A DNA stretch of 64,000 nt from Candidatus Peribacteria bacterium. GTDB taxonomy: Bacteria; Patescibacteriota; Gracilibacteria; Peribacterales; Peribacteraceae. The position numbers were made by a program, and so were the translations under genes. The stretch covers positions 1 to 64,000 of the forward strand of contig JAHFJM010000001.1 of the NCBI GenBank assembly GCA_023245935.1, written 5' to 3'. Positions 51,701 to 60,309 of this stretch are shown here, piece by piece (the stretch's first letter is position 1; every line of letters starts with the position of its first letter). The notes under the pieces are model-generated. The model saw only the letters and a list, made by a program, of their open reading frames with translations. It was not told the DNA's origin and did not search any database.

Positions 51701-53058
51701 GCTTTGGCATTGCTGGAGAAGTCCGTCGGGAGTTCGACAGTCAGAGAGTGCTCACTGGAGACCGTTGCGGTCGTCGTGAGGTCACCCGCGAGCTGGATCG
51801 TCACCGTCTTGCCGGACTTGACAACGAGCGGCTTGGTGAAGCGGAGCGTCGCGGTGTAGCTCTGAGAGTCGATCGTGCGCTTGCGGGTCACGCGAGCACC
51901 GTCAACAACGGCGTAGACACCGGAGAAATCGTCGCTACTACCGAAGCCTTCATGCAGAACCGTGAGGTTCTCAAGAACGACGTCATCGCTCGTGGCGGTG
52001 AGGTCGATGCTCGTGAAGACAACGCCCTGAGCTCCCTTCGGGATCGTGTCACCGACCGGGTTCTTGGCGGACAAGGTAGCCTCGAGGTTTCCGTTACCGA
52101 GAACGACAGAGGTGTACCCCGTGAATGTCTGGGAACTGGAGAATTTCTTACCGTCCGTCGTGAGCATGTCAACGACAGTTGCGGTGTACGTGTGACCGGC
52201 GTCCAAAGCGGAAGTGAGAGTCACTTCGACTGTGTCCTTGCTGGTCAATTTGACAGAATCGACTGGGATCTCGGGCGAACCCGTGATCGTGTAGTGCGTC
52301 TTGTCCTTGGCTGCAGTCTCGTCGAGGGAAACGTTGAACGTGAGCTCAACGACCATAGCGGAGATTGCGGTTGCAGACTTGACCATTGGCGTAGAAACAG
52401 CGGATGTACCACAGTCCTTGCCGTAGGTCAGACCGAGATCCACGCGGTGCAACATGACCGTCATTTCTGCGCGGTTCATATTGTCGCTTGGACGAACGCG
52501 ACCCGTGGAATCGTCACCCTGAAGGACACAGTGGTCTGCAGCGGTCTGAATGTCAGCCGTGTACCACTTTCCTGCCGGGTTATCGACGAACTGGGCGGCA
52601 GCACCAGCAGACTCGAGACCGAAGGCGCGGACGATGATCGCCGCAGCTTCAGCACGGTTGATGTTGGCAGCCGGGCGGGCGTAGCAAGGGTGCTTGCCGT
52701 AGCAAGAACCGTCACCGCGAACCCAACCCTCTTTACCGGCCTCCTCGAAGTACTTGTAGTACCAGGCGCCGGTGGCGACGTCATCGAAGCTCGGCGTTGC
52801 CGGAGCTGTATTGATGACACCACCATTCAGCTCGACGACGAGCTTGATGAACTCTGCGCGGTTCGCGTTATCCGTACCGCGGAACTTTGTCTGTGCGGCA
52901 TCGAGGTAGCCGGCGTCAACGAACGCCTTGACTGCACCCTCGTACCAAACGCCTGCGGGGACATCGGAGTAAGCAGCCAATGCCGTCGCAACTTGCGACA
53001 ACATGATGGCAGCAGCCGACACGCCTGCGAACGTTTTCTTCAAAGAAGAAATGTTCAT
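48772..53058 (-). CDS. S-layer protein with three SLH domains
   Basis: This 1428-residue exported protein is probably the main surface-layer protein. Residues 1-29 form a signal peptide (SLKKTFAGVSAAAIMLSQVA, cut after ALA or ALAA). Three SLH domains follow at about 30-79, 90-146 and 156-208, each with NRAE at its end; SLH domains anchor proteins to pyruvylated cell-wall polymers. The rest is Thr/Ser/Val-rich beta structure, starting with an Ig-like domain at about 225-320. Cysteines are scarce. A promoter with a leader of about 135 bases and a strong terminator frame it as a single-gene unit. The ATG at 53058 starts the signal peptide. Confidence 0.94.
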   Translation of the reverse strand: MNISSLKKTFAGVSAAAIMLSQVATALAAYSDVPAGVWYEGAVKAFVDAGYLDAAQTKFRGTDNANRAEFIKLVVELNGGVINTAPATPSFDDVATGAWYYKYFEEAGKEGWVRGDGSCYGKHPCYARPAANINRAEAAAIIVRAFGLESAGAAAQFVDNPAGKWYTADIQTAADHCVLQGDDSTGRVRPSDNMNRAEMTVMLHRVDLGLTYGKDCGTSAVSTPMVKSATAISAMVVELTFNVSLDETAAKDKTHYTITGSPEIPVDSVKLTSKDTVEVTLTSALDAGHTYTATVVDMLTTDGKKFSSSQTFTGYTSVVLGNGNLEATLSAKNPVGDTIPKGAQGVVFTSIDLTATSDDVVLENLTVLHEGFGSSDDFSGVYAVVDGARVTRKRTIDSQSYTATLRFTKPLVVKSGKTVTIQLAGDLTTTATVSSEHSLTVELPTDFSSNAKAVTGNFPLKGKAFRVAAVSSGVVTIAYRSVTPTNIKVGDKGATIGKWELSLDAAEDQTIYSMTIQNDGTAGDGDYTNIAIRRSDGTVLTKTVTSTVGDYATLVFDPPFTVLEGDRITMNVVSDIAGGAAKNIKIHFDETGDIFAVGSLYGYGVNGQLYGSSITLPTETSTLPGTVTIDAGQFTISIDGPVTQQFTRKDKNAVIANVWFETGGEDIDVENLFILVQGTTSTGAAFVVGRAAPAAGDAINEALEKVELRNTTSGRTISGVRLTTSSDFGTDATGVSGSGAFQVYRFDDFTVTGKQKYEFRVNFIDNSGISSLAAPGNGDKFRIHICGEATHKLNTSNDLVANTTGCTMGGFFASTVTSYQMKIKGLSTNDRVGDFRPGGTITGNFQEIKTAGLTVTGKVTALTDTTVSNAKNVNLFRFEGRASEAADILVTNLIFAAASSSSLVNGQNYTLWVDTNDDGVVDTILQKGVSSQSSQLTFDKLTGGGYVIPKQKSIIFEIHSDISASLSGTTPILSIRFDTGATFIQAEQVNDGSSLSGIQAKNPAGTAVSTNSSFTNGGSTAEIQVQTQYATLYTLRSQGDLYVTKSSTPVRSRQLLGGTLADEILRLQFHSEYEDIDVTDLVFTGSGGVTTGTLAKNVDRLELYKVGATTPFAIATPAGCGTDAVLAESMCAKMKNQEFIVPKGSNTNILIRPRMRTDVDGAISGTGIALKLDRPGTTATGSVRARGALSSNNLSGNDGNSTAAGEVFIGVSSAASNTIIKSNVNNVVLAKITSITNADPNANGTAVPTGTQRQIAQFKFSTAAANNLKNGTNKFTLSGVIFNVNATNVMLGTAGTSQAARTSTEFKIYNKADQSAKSPCTANVATASGSSLIITCAAIPTQSVVNTEIDPGSDATFVLEANVTNGKISNSSTSTLQVSLQGFTDPLSSAFTSADSHISWLDKDNSTTTILKWVEYPDTSINGTSYNG

Positions 53059-53163
53059 ATAAATAAGGTGTAGGAAGAAAAGAGAAATAAAAAGCAATGG
53101 AAATACCCCTAGAGCACGCCTTCGTTGGCATGCGGTTGTCGTCGTACTGATGGTCTTCCTTTC

Positions 53164-53227
53164 GTCCCTGCAAGCAGGGATACGGAAAACATCTCATTAA
53201 CTATAAAGAGGATAGTCGAACCGACAA
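53164..53227 (-). promoter_or_regulatory. S-layer promoter and leader hairpin
   Basis: On the minus strand TTGTCG (53222-53227) and TATAGT (53200-53205) are 16 bases apart. The mRNA would begin near 53193 with a 135-base leader containing the hairpin TCCCTG-CTTG-CAGGGA (53164-53179). The stretch 53228-53386 holds two further perfect palindromes, CTCCTTAGAGTCTAAGGAG and CCGCCTAAGGCGG, and no gene. Confidence 0.5.
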
Positions 53228-53386
53228 CGCAGATAGTCACTCTCTAAGCACGATTCGCCCTCCTTAGAGTCTAAGGAGAAGCGTCTGTGAAACTCCGGAA
53301 CATCCGCCTAAGGCGGAGTGGAGTGGCCGATACGTGAATGAGCGTGCACGGATACAGGCGCTTTCTGAAGCCTGATCGGGAAGATC

Positions 53387-53602
53387 CTACTGGCCAGAGC
53401 CCTGTTTAGGCAAGACCTGCAGGCTCTCCTGCGTGTACTTATGGAAACGCAGCTTTGCATGAATTGTTACAAGTTTCTTGGTGGCACTGTTAGGCTTATC
53501 TACGCCAAATATCCGCTGTAGACTGCGGAGAAAACGACGAAAGTGACGTACAAATTGGGCATGGCAGATTTCTGAATTGGATTGATCAAAGATAGTGTTC
53601 AT
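53387..53602 (-). CDS. small basic hypothetical protein, 71 aa
   Basis: A 71-residue, Arg/Lys/His-rich protein (VRHFRRFLRSLQRIFGVDKP in the middle) lies upstream of the S-layer gene on the same strand. No signal peptide or known motif is seen. An ATTATAA-like AT-rich box lies just before its ATG. Positive charge and lack of hydrophobic segments would suit nucleic-acid binding, but that is only a guess. Confidence 0.5.
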   Translation of the reverse strand: MNTIFDQSNSEICHAQFVRHFRRFLRSLQRIFGVDKPNSATKKLVTIHAKLRFHKYTQESLQVLPKQGSGQ

Positions 53603-53663
53603 GTTGTTTTTATAATTGCGTCTGTGAACGAACTGATTTGAATAGTGAAAAAAAGATAACTTC

Positions 53664-53896
53664 TTGACAAGTTGAGTAGACTAGATCATGATCTTTTGGC
53701 TTACTGAAGCCAAAAGATTACTGTATAGCGAGAAAGCAAACAGACAGGGCATGTTTGAGAGCGATACAGCGTTGAGGAGACTTCACTTCGGGGAATGTAT
53801 CGTTTGCCGGCATGAACCGCGTATAAGCGAAAAGAATGAGAAGGCTGACAAATAGACATTATTGCCCTTTCTTTTTGCGCGAAAAAGAAAGGGCAA
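53664..53896 (+). ncRNA. candidate structured RNA upstream of cysS (plus strand)
   Basis: A consensus TTGACA (53664-53669) with CATGAT 17 bases on (53687-53692) is followed at once by a perfect hairpin CTTTTGGCTT-ACTG-AAGCCAAAAG (53693-53716). Then come nested helices GCAAAC/GTTTGC (53736-53741, 53802-53807) and CGATACA/TGTATCG (53762-53768, 53796-53802), and a perfect 15-bp palindrome (53862-53896). No ORF of note lies here. No T-tract follows the last hairpin, so the 3' end is unclear. The family is unknown. Confidence 0.35.
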
Positions 53897-53904
53897 AAGA
53901 AAAC

Positions 53905-53949
53905 GCGTGCGCCAACTCCCGCCAGCAGTCCCCCACCTGTGGCGCACGC
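53905..53949 (+). repeat. 10-bp perfect inverted repeat
   Basis: GCGTGCGCCA (53905-53914) pairs with TGGCGCACGC (53940-53949). It directly follows the 15-bp palindrome TTGCCCTTTCTTTTT/AAAAAGAAAGGGCAA. The two palindromes in tandem look like a compact intergenic element. Confidence 0.5.
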
Positions 53950-54065
53950 CTACCCTTTGGATGTTTCTATTTTTATAACTGACATGAAACCACGATTGCA
54001 GAATTACTTACATGAGCGTTTATATTCTGAAGAGAAAAGTACAGTTAGGAGGGTAATGGGGGTTT

Positions 54066-54164
54066 GGGGGAGATAGGGAATCCCCACAGGGGACTGCGCA
54101 GCAAGCCTTTCGCTGTGGCTCAAGTGCTTGCTGCTGGGAGCCGAACAAGGTTCCCTGCTCCCCC
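54066..54164 (-). ncRNA. candidate structured RNA or 3' UTR element after cysS
   Basis: The closing stem is GGGGGAG/CTCCCCC (54066-54072, 54158-54164) plus AGGGAA/TTCCCT (54075-54080, 54151-54156). Inside are a perfect 9-bp stem GCAGCAAGC/GCTTGCTGC (54098-54106, 54126-54134) and a small TCCCC/GGGGA hairpin. GGGAGCC can instead pair with GGTTCCC, competing with the closing stem. Stem, bubble with side hairpin and terminal stem recall 6S RNA, but it is only about 100 bases. The strand is uncertain. Confidence 0.35.
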
Positions 54165-54205
54165 AAGAAAGGAATCGTAAACAACATCAATGATTAATCG
54201 AAGTT

Positions 54206-55690
54206 TTATAACTTCTTTATTTTTTGCTCCTTCATCTCATCCCTCACTTCATACCCCAATTTTTTTATTGCATCCCGCAGTCGATCAGATTCTTGAAAAT
54301 CTTTTTTCGCACGAGCTGCTGCACGCGCATCGACAAGTGCCCGTACAGCAGAAGGAATCGCCTCAGCAATCTCCGACTCGAAGCAACCGAACGTATCGCG
54401 AATTTTCTGAATGAATTTCTGTAATGCAATTTTTGTCGGCTCATCAGGCGTGATCGATGCGTTCATTTTGCGCATGCAATTATGAATGACAGCGAGTGCA
54501 CCAGAAACGTTCAGATCCGTATCCATTGCAACGGAAAATTCATCATCAAATTCCTGAATATCGTTCACCGAAACCGATGGCAATTTTGCACCCGGTTTTA
54601 CAACGGGTGCGTACGCACCAACGCCTCCTTTTTTCATCCATTCAAGAATCGAACGCCTCGAATCGCGTGCCTGACCCAATCCTTCCCACGAGAACTTCAG
54701 ATTCGTTCTGTAGTGCACCGAAAGAAGGTAATAGCGAAGATCGAGAGGTGAATATCCCTTTTCAACCACTGCAGGAACACTTAACACGTTGCCAAGGCTC
54801 TTTGACATTTTCTCGCCTGCAAGGTCGATACGCCTCTTGTGGAGCCAGAATCGTGCGAATGGTTCCTTGAGACCGAAAGCGCAATCGCTCTGCGCAATCT
54901 CGCACTCATGGTGCGGGAAGATATTGTCTTCACCGCCGGTATGAAGATCGATCTCCTCCCCAAGAATTTTTGCACTCATCGCGGAGCATTCGATATGCCA
55001 GCCGGGGAAACCGGATGCAGGATCCTCTCCCTCTGTCTCTGTGCGCTGACCCGTTTGGAATGACCAACGAAGAAGATGATGACCGTTCGTTCCTACGCAT
55101 TTTTTCCAGAGCGCAAAATCCGCCGGGTGACGCTTCGCTTCGTCGACTTTGATGCGTGCGCCTGCATCGAGTTTGTCGAGCGTATTTCCGGAGAGCTTTC
55201 CGTACGGTTCAAACGTTTCCACGGAGAAATAGAAGCCGTCCGGAGTTTCGTACGCGTTCCCCTTCTCCAGAAGAGTGTTGATGATCGCAAGCATCTCCGG
55301 AATGTACTCCGTCGCACGCGGACGAGCCTCGGGCTCACGAATGTTGAGCGCTTTCTCGTCTTCCAGATACTGCTGCGTATACCTCTTCGCAATCGCAAGA
55401 GGATCGGTCTTCTCCTGCTTCGCCTGCTTCTCAACTTTGTCTTCACCGTCATCACGGTCGGCAATCAGATGTCCGACATCCGTAATGTTCTTCACGTGCT
55501 TCACTTTGTAGCCATGTCCAACCTCCAACCAACGTCGCAGCAAATCCGCCATCAGGAAAGAGGAGTAATTTCCGATGTGCGGGCGACCGTAGACAGTCGG
55601 ACCGCAGGTATACATCGTCACGACACCCGGCTTCAGGGGTTTGAAGTCCTCCTCATGCTTACTGAAGGTGTTGTAAAGGCGGAGAGGCAT
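54206..55690 (-). CDS. cysS: cysteinyl-tRNA synthetase
   Basis: This class I synthetase charges tRNA-Cys. The 494-residue product has the HIGH-type motif in YTCGPTVYGRPHIGN, zinc-site residues (Cys in YTCGP, GWHIECS and HHECE) and KMSKS in LAGEKMSKSLGN, followed by the C-terminal helical anticodon domain. The ATG at 55690 (MPLRLYNTFSK) gives the normal start; an in-frame ATG lies six codons upstream. It begins 10 bases after the aldolase stop on the same strand. Confidence 0.97.
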   Translation of the reverse strand: MPLRLYNTFSKHEEDFKPLKPGVVTMYTCGPTVYGRPHIGNYSSFLMADLLRRWLEVGHGYKVKHVKNITDVGHLIADRDDGEDKVEKQAKQEKTDPLAIAKRYTQQYLEDEKALNIREPEARPRATEYIPEMLAIINTLLEKGNAYETPDGFYFSVETFEPYGKLSGNTLDKLDAGARIKVDEAKRHPADFALWKKCVGTNGHHLLRWSFQTGQRTETEGEDPASGFPGWHIECSAMSAKILGEEIDLHTGGEDNIFPHHECEIAQSDCAFGLKEPFARFWLHKRRIDLAGEKMSKSLGNVLSVPAVVEKGYSPLDLRYYLLSVHYRTNLKFSWEGLGQARDSRRSILEWMKKGGVGAYAPVVKPGAKLPSVSVNDIQEFDDEFSVAMDTDLNVSGALAVIHNCMRKMNASITPDEPTKIALQKFIQKIRDTFGCFESEIAEAIPSAVRALVDARAAARAKKDFQESDRLRDAIKKLGYEVRDEMKEQKIKKL

Positions 55691-55700
55691 ACGTGGTAGG

Positions 55701-56774
55701 TTACGCAACCGTCACCTCTTTGCAGAGGTACACCGACTGAATGGCATTGAGGATCTCGATACCGTCTTTCTTCGGCTTCTGGAAGGCTTTGCGACCGGAA
55801 ATGAGACCGGTACCGCCTGCGCGCTTGTTGATGACGGCAGTCGCGACTGCGGCGGCGAGATCGTTCTTCCCGGATTCGCCGCCGGAGTTGATGAGACCGA
55901 TTCTGCCCATGTACCCGTTTGCCACCTGGTAACGACAGAGATCGATCGGATGATCGGAACAGAGCTCTGTGTACATGCGCTCGTCGAGTTTTCCGTAACT
56001 GCTGTTTCCCGTATTCAACGCCTTGAAACCGCCATTCAACGTCGGCAGTTTCTGCTTCACGATATCGGCTTCGATCGTCACACCGAGGTGGTTCGCCTGC
56101 CCCGTGAGATCGGCGGCATTGTGATAATCTTTTCCATCGATCTTGAACCCGCTGTTTCGGAGGTAGCACCAGAGCACCGTGAACATGCCGAGGGCATGTG
56201 CTTCGCGGAAGGCTTTTGCGACCTCCACAATCTGGCGGCCGCTGTCGGCGGATCCAAAGTAGATCGTCGCACCGACACCGAGCGCGCCCATGTTCTTCGC
56301 CTCTTCGACCGTCCCGAACATGATCTGCTCGAACTTGTTCGGATGCGTGAGGAGTTCGTTGTGATTGATTTTGACGATGAAGGGAATTTTTTCAGCATAT
56401 TTCTTTGCGACGATTCCAAGAACTCCGAACGTGGAAGCAACAGCATTACATCCTCCATCGATGGCTAATTTCACGATGTTTTCCGGATCGAAGTAATCAG
56501 GATTCTTCGCAAAACTTGCGCCTCCCGAGTGCTCGATGCCCTGGTCGACGGGAAGAATCGACAGGTACCCCGTTCCCTTCAAATTACCCGTATCCATCAT
56601 CTGCTGAAGGCTCTTCTGCGTTGCCGCACTCCTGTCCGACTGGCTGAAAATATCCTTCACGAACGAACCCCGCGGAAGATGAAGGCGCTCTTTTCCGATC
56701 TTCGGATTTGAGAAACCGAGGAGGGAATCGGACTGGTCACCGAGAGCGGATTGGATCTGGGAGAAAGAGAGCAT
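55701..56774 (-). CDS. fbaB: fructose-bisphosphate aldolase class I (FbaB/DhnA type)
   Basis: Aldolase of the archaeal-type class I family splits fructose 1,6-bisphosphate through a Schiff base, without metal. The 357-residue product has [38 protein letters not shown] and the C-terminal [12 protein letters not shown], as in E. coli FbaB. It is the only glycolytic enzyme in the window. The ATG at 56774 follows an extended -10 box by 22 bases. cysS is downstream. Confidence 0.93.
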   Translation of the reverse strand: MLSFSQIQSALGDQSDSLLGFSNPKIGKERLHLPRGSFVKDIFSQSDRSAATQKSLQQMMDTGNLKGTGYLSILPVDQGIEHSGGASFAKNPDYFDPENIVKLAIDGGCNAVASTFGVLGIVAKKYAEKIPFIVKINHNELLTHPNKFEQIMFGTVEEAKNMGALGVGATIYFGSADSGRQIVEVAKAFREAHALGMFTVLWCYLRNSGFKIDGKDYHNAADLTGQANHLGVTIEADIVKQKLPTLNGGFKALNTGNSSYGKLDERMYTELCSDHPIDLCRYQVANGYMGRIGLINSGGESGKNDLAAAVATAVINKRAGGTGLISGRKAFQKPKKDGIEILNAIQSVYLCKEVTVA

Positions 56775-56796
56775 GGGGGCGGGGGAGATTGATTTG

Positions 56797-56805
56797 AGTA
56801 TAACA
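56797..56805 (-). promoter_or_regulatory. extended -10 promoter of the aldolase gene
   Basis: TGTTATACT on the minus strand, the same 9-mer as at 485-493, lies 22 bases before the ATG at 56774. Confidence 0.55.
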
Positions 56806-56839
56806 TGCAATAAATAATACTTCGATTTTCAGAGGTTCC

Positions 56840-58084
56840 TTATTTCTTCTTCATCACCACCCACTGCTGTCCTATTCCAAACAGTGTGGATACTCCCCAG
56901 TACAGAGACACCGCGACCGGGAACTTGAGAGCGAAGAAACCGATCATGAACGGAAGAATGTAGGTCATGATCGTCTGCTGATCCATATCGATCAACGGTT
57001 TTTTCCCTGCAGGCTTCACGACGATTTCATTCGCCGGCTTCTTCTTCCTGCCGAGCATCATCCGCATCTGGACAAACTGCAATGCAACGAGGAGTACCGG
57101 AAAAACGACGTAACTCGGCTTCAGGAGATCGAATCCGAACAAACTGTTGCCCAGATAATTCGCAGGAAGATGGCTGTAGAACGAGTACAGAAGATGCTGC
57201 GACGTCGCGATCGTCACGCCGTTCTTGATGACATAGAAGAGTCCGATGAGGATGGGGAACTGCAGCAGCGTCGGCAGACACGATTGCAGCGGATTGATCT
57301 TCTGTTCCTTCCAAAGTTTCATCGTCTCTTCCTGAATGCGTTTCATATCGCCCGGATATTTTTTCTTGATCTCCTCCATCTGCGGCTGAATATCCTGGAT
57401 TTTCTTCTGTCCCTGCAGCGCATGCTGATTCGGGACGAGCAGCAGAATCTTCACGAGAATCGTCAGGACAATAATGGCAAGACCGAGATTGTGTCCCGGC
57501 ATGAACGATGCGATGAAGAGAAGACCGTTGAAGAGCGGCTTCGTCACGAACGTGCGGAAGACTTTGGTGATGAATCCCGGCTCCACGACGGAGAACGCAG
57601 CGGAAAGACGCGCGCCTGTTCCCGCCTGTACAAAGTCATCCGGCAGATCGAGAGTGGCTTCGTAATCACCCGTACGCTCGAATAAGACATACTTCCAGCC
57701 TGCAAGGCTGATGGTTGCCGTCCCGTGAGCTTTCACGGAACTCAGCTCCGTGCACGGAAGCACCGAGCTGTTTGCGATGAGATCGGAGCGGTTTTCACTG
57801 CCATCGGAACGGTGCTCGATGTAGGCAATGTCGACCGGAGGTTGGGGGCAACGAGCAGGGAGCGGAAGATCTTTGTCCGTATCGTTTCGGATCAGTATCA
57901 CCGGATCATTGCCGACACTCACGTGCTTGCTCTGAGCGGAAAGAGTCACCGAGGGCTTCTTCTGTTCCGCCGAACCGAACTGCCTCGGAAAGAAATGCGA
58001 GAGAGCCGCATTCGTCACAAAATAGATCACGAGGAAGATCGCAATGAATTCGAGAATCGATGTCTTGGACTTCTGATCAGCCAC
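56840..58084 (-). CDS. yidC: membrane protein insertase YidC
   Basis: YidC inserts and folds inner-membrane proteins. After an N-terminal membrane anchor (ILEFIAIFLVIYFVTNAALS) comes a reduced periplasmic domain of about 150 residues, then the conserved five-helix core with GHNLGLAIIVLTILVKILLL, the cytoplasmic hairpin IQDIQPQMEEIKKKYPGD, and LYWGVSTLFGIGQQWVV. The GTG at 58084 (VADQKSK...) is preferred. An ATG at 58123 would overlap rnpA by 47 bases. It overlaps rnpA by eight bases as given. Confidence 0.95.
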   Translation of the reverse strand: MADQKSKTSILEFIAIFLVIYFVTNAALSHFFPRQFGSAEQKKPSVTLSAQSKHVSVGNDPVILIRNDTDKDLPLPARCPQPPVDIAYIEHRSDGSENRSDLIANSSVLPCTELSSVKAHGTATISLAGWKYVLFERTGDYEATLDLPDDFVQAGTGARLSAAFSVVEPGFITKVFRTFVTKPLFNGLLFIASFMPGHNLGLAIIVLTILVKILLLVPNQHALQGQKKIQDIQPQMEEIKKKYPGDMKRIQEETMKLWKEQKINPLQSCLPTLLQFPILIGLFYVIKNGVTIATSQHLLYSFYSHLPANYLGNSLFGFDLLKPSYVVFPVLLVALQFVQMRMMLGRKKKPANEIVVKPAGKKPLIDMDQQTIMTYILPFMIGFFALKFPVAVSLYWGVSTLFGIGQQWVVMKKK

Positions 58085-58478
58085 GTGAAGAGAGGAAAGA
58101 AAGAAGGTGCTTGGCGTCGGCAAGAATCTCGCCGAAAGGCGAAGATAGGCTAGAGGAACGAGGGAGGATCAGCAACTGTGCGGAGAGTTGGGGACGGGGG
58201 TTGGGGACTGGGGTTTGGGTGAAGGCTTGGGGAGTATCTCGAAGCGTGATTCGCAGAGCTTCTCTGCAACGACGGCGCATGCGATTGCGTTTGACTGCAG
58301 ACTTATGAAGCCTTGTTGAAGTAAGAATGCCCACAAAAATTGCGGGGGGCGTCGTGTCCGGAAGATTTCTCGGAAGCCCATGCAGAATACGCACTTGCAT
58401 GTGTTTCCCCCTCCAGAGAATGCCTTTGGTTTTCACACGCTCGCAGACTTTGCGACCGGAGAGGCGACGAAGTTTCAT
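58077..58478 (-). CDS. rnpA: ribonuclease P protein component
   Basis: RnpA binds the RNA subunit of RNase P and helps mature tRNA 5' ends. The 133-residue product has the family signature TSTRLHKSAVKRNRMRRRCR with the RNR core and an N-terminal LSGRKVCERVKTKG. The C-terminal 35 residues are extra. The gene order rnpA-yidC is standard, but rpmH, normally upstream, is not found in the 75 bases before it. Confidence 0.9.
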   Translation of the reverse strand: MKLRRLSGRKVCERVKTKGILWRGKHMQVRILHGLPRNLPDTTPPAIFVGILTSTRLHKSAVKRNRMRRRCREALRITLRDTPQAFTQTPVPNPRPQLSAQLLILPRSSSLSSPFGEILADAKHLLSFLSSRG

Positions 58479-58552
58479 TGCGTAACAGCATAGAGCGAAT
58501 AGTTCGCTCACCGCTACCCGCTTCTAGATTTTTGTTCTATTCTCCGTCATGC

Positions 58553-58849
58553 ATGACCTCCCTCACCAAAGAACAGGTTCTCCATATCGCGAAGCTTGCA
58601 CGACTCACTCTGACGTCAGACGAAGTCACCAACATGACAAAGGAACTTTCCTCGATTTTGGGGTATGTTGAAGTCTTAAACGAGGTAAATACATCCAACG
58701 TTGAGCCGACGGCACAAGTCACAGGACTGAAGAACGCTTTGCGGGAAGATACGGTGCACGCAAGCGAAGCGACGCCCGACAGTCTCCTCGCCGCCTCCCC
58801 TCTTCCGATCGTCGAGCACCAGATACAGGCTCCGCATGCACACGGATAA
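58553..58849 (+). CDS. gatC: Asp-tRNA(Asn)/Glu-tRNA(Gln) amidotransferase subunit C
   Basis: GatC is the small helical subunit that stabilises GatA in the tRNA-dependent amidotransferase. The 98-residue product has SLTKEQVLHIAKLARLTLTS and the C-terminal LREDTVHASEATPDSLLAAS, both conserved. Another ATG four bases upstream is in a different frame. It is followed by gatA after two bases. gatB is not in the window. Confidence 0.93.
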   Translation: MTSLTKEQVLHIAKLARLTLTSDEVTNMTKELSSILGYVEVLNEVNTSNVEPTAQVTGLKNALREDTVHASEATPDSLLAASPLPIVEHQIQAPHAHG

Positions 58850-58851
58850 TC

Positions 58852-60309
58852 ATGCTCTCCGCTCTCACCATCTCACAGGCGCATGACAAACTGAAGAAGA
58901 AAGAAATTTCTTCGGTCGAACTGACAACATCCTGCATCGAACGCATCGAGTCGGTCGACAAGAAACTGAATGCAGTCGTGCATCGAAATTTCGACCGAGC
59001 CCTGATCGAAGCCAAAAAAATTGATACAGCAGGTAAATTTGATACGCCGCTTACAGGCATCCCCTACCTCGCAAAAGACGTGTACTGCGAAGCGGGCATT
59101 CCAACGACGGCCTGCTCAAACATGCTTCGAAATAAAGATTATATTCCACCATTCGACTCGACGACGACGAAACGGTTGAAAGCAGCCGGAGCCATCAGTA
59201 TCGGAAAGACAAACACCGATGAGTTTACGATGGGCGCCTCGACGGAAACTTCCTGTTACGGTGTCACCAGAAATCCATGGGATACAAGTCGAGTTGCCGG
59301 AGGATCCTCAGGAGGATCTGCTGCTGCAGTTTCTGCAGATGAAGCACTCTTCGCACTCGGCACCGACACGGGAGGATCGATCAGACAACCGGCAAGCTTC
59401 TGCGGTATTTCCGGCATTCGGCCGACATACGGTCGCACCAGCCGTTACGGCGTGATGAGTATGGCGAGTTCTCTCGACACCATCGGACCGATGTGCAAAT
59501 CGATTGAGGATCTTGCGATTGTTCTCGAAGCAATTGCAGGAAAAGACATGATGGACGGAACAACGTCGGAAAAACCTGTAGAACCTTATAGCAAGCTTCT
59601 CAGGAAAGACGTACAGGGCCTAAGGATAGGGCTCCCGAAGGAATATTTTATCGACGGTATCCACCCTGACGTGGAGCAATGTGTACGTGCGGCAACCGAG
59701 ACAATGAAGAGTCTCGGAGCCAAGATTGTCGATATCTCATTGCCACATACGAAGTACGCCGTCGCGACGTACTACATCCTCTGCCCCTGCGAGGTGAGCT
59801 CGAATATGGCACGGTACGACGGAATCCGGTACGGGCACACGCCGAACAAGCCGAAAGATCTGATCGATTACTACCAACGTGCAAGAAGCGAGGGCTTCGG
59901 TGCGGAAGTGAAGCGTCGCATCATGATTGGAACGTACGCGCTGTCCGCCGGATACTACGATGCGTACTATGTGAAGGCGCAAAAAGTACGAACACTCATC
60001 CGGAAAGATTTTGATGACGCATTTTCAAAGGTTGATCTTATCCTGTCACCCGTCTCACCTCACACGGCTTTCACCATCGGCGCCAATAGCAATGATCCGG
60101 TTGCGATGTATCTGGAGGACGTCTTTACAATTGCACAAGTGATGGCAGGCATTCCATGCCTCTCAGTCCCCTGCGGGTACAGTAAGGAAGGGCTTCCGAT
60201 AGGGCTCCAGATGATGGGACCGCAGTGGGGGGAAGCAGGGCTCCTCAGTGCCGCATACGCGTATCAGAACGCAACGGAATGGCAGAGAAAAAAACCTCAC
60301 GTATCTTAA
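58852..60309 (+). CDS. gatA: Asp-tRNA(Asn)/Glu-tRNA(Gln) amidotransferase subunit A
   Basis: GatA is the amidase that frees ammonia from glutamine for transamidation of mischarged Glu-tRNA(Gln) or Asp-tRNA(Asn). The 485-residue product shows the Ser-Ser-Lys amidase triad: Lys in IPYLAKDVYC, the Gly/Ser-rich RVAGGSSGGSAAAV, and the nucleophile Ser in DTGGSIRQPASF. Length is normal. Its stop overlaps the convergent surface-protein gene by four bases. gatB must be elsewhere. Confidence 0.97.
   Translation: MLSALTISQAHDKLKKKEISSVELTTSCIERIESVDKKLNAVVHRNFDRALIEAKKIDTAGKFDTPLTGIPYLAKDVYCEAGIPTTACSNMLRNKDYIPPFDSTTTKRLKAAGAISIGKTNTDEFTMGASTETSCYGVTRNPWDTSRVAGGSSGGSAAAVSADEALFALGTDTGGSIRQPASFCGISGIRPTYGRTSRYGVMSMASSLDTIGPMCKSIEDLAIVLEAIAGKDMMDGTTSEKPVEPYSKLLRKDVQGLRIGLPKEYFIDGIHPDVEQCVRAATETMKSLGAKIVDISLPHTKYAVATYYILCPCEVSSNMARYDGIRYGHTPNKPKDLIDYYQRARSEGFGAEVKRRIMIGTYALSAGYYDAYYVKAQKVRTLIRKDFDDAFSKVDLILSPVSPHTAFTIGANSNDPVAMYLEDVFTIAQVMAGIPCLSVPCGYSKEGLPIGLQMMGPQWGEAGLLSAAYAYQNATEWQRKKPHVS

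Noticed and set aside
51298-53073. 591-codon plus-strand open frame, and a 461-codon one at 48694-50079, opposite the S-layer gene
   Set aside because: They lie wholly antisense to a protein with a clear signal peptide and SLH domains; the long frames arise from its biased codon use.
53720-53900. RNase P RNA or tmRNA
   Set aside because: The conserved P4 strands of RNase P RNA and the tRNA-like ends and tag frame of tmRNA are not seen; left as unknown candidate RNA.
58479-58552. rpmH (bL34) upstream of rnpA
   Set aside because: The minus strand in this gap has no Arg/Lys-rich 44-residue frame; the gap is too short.
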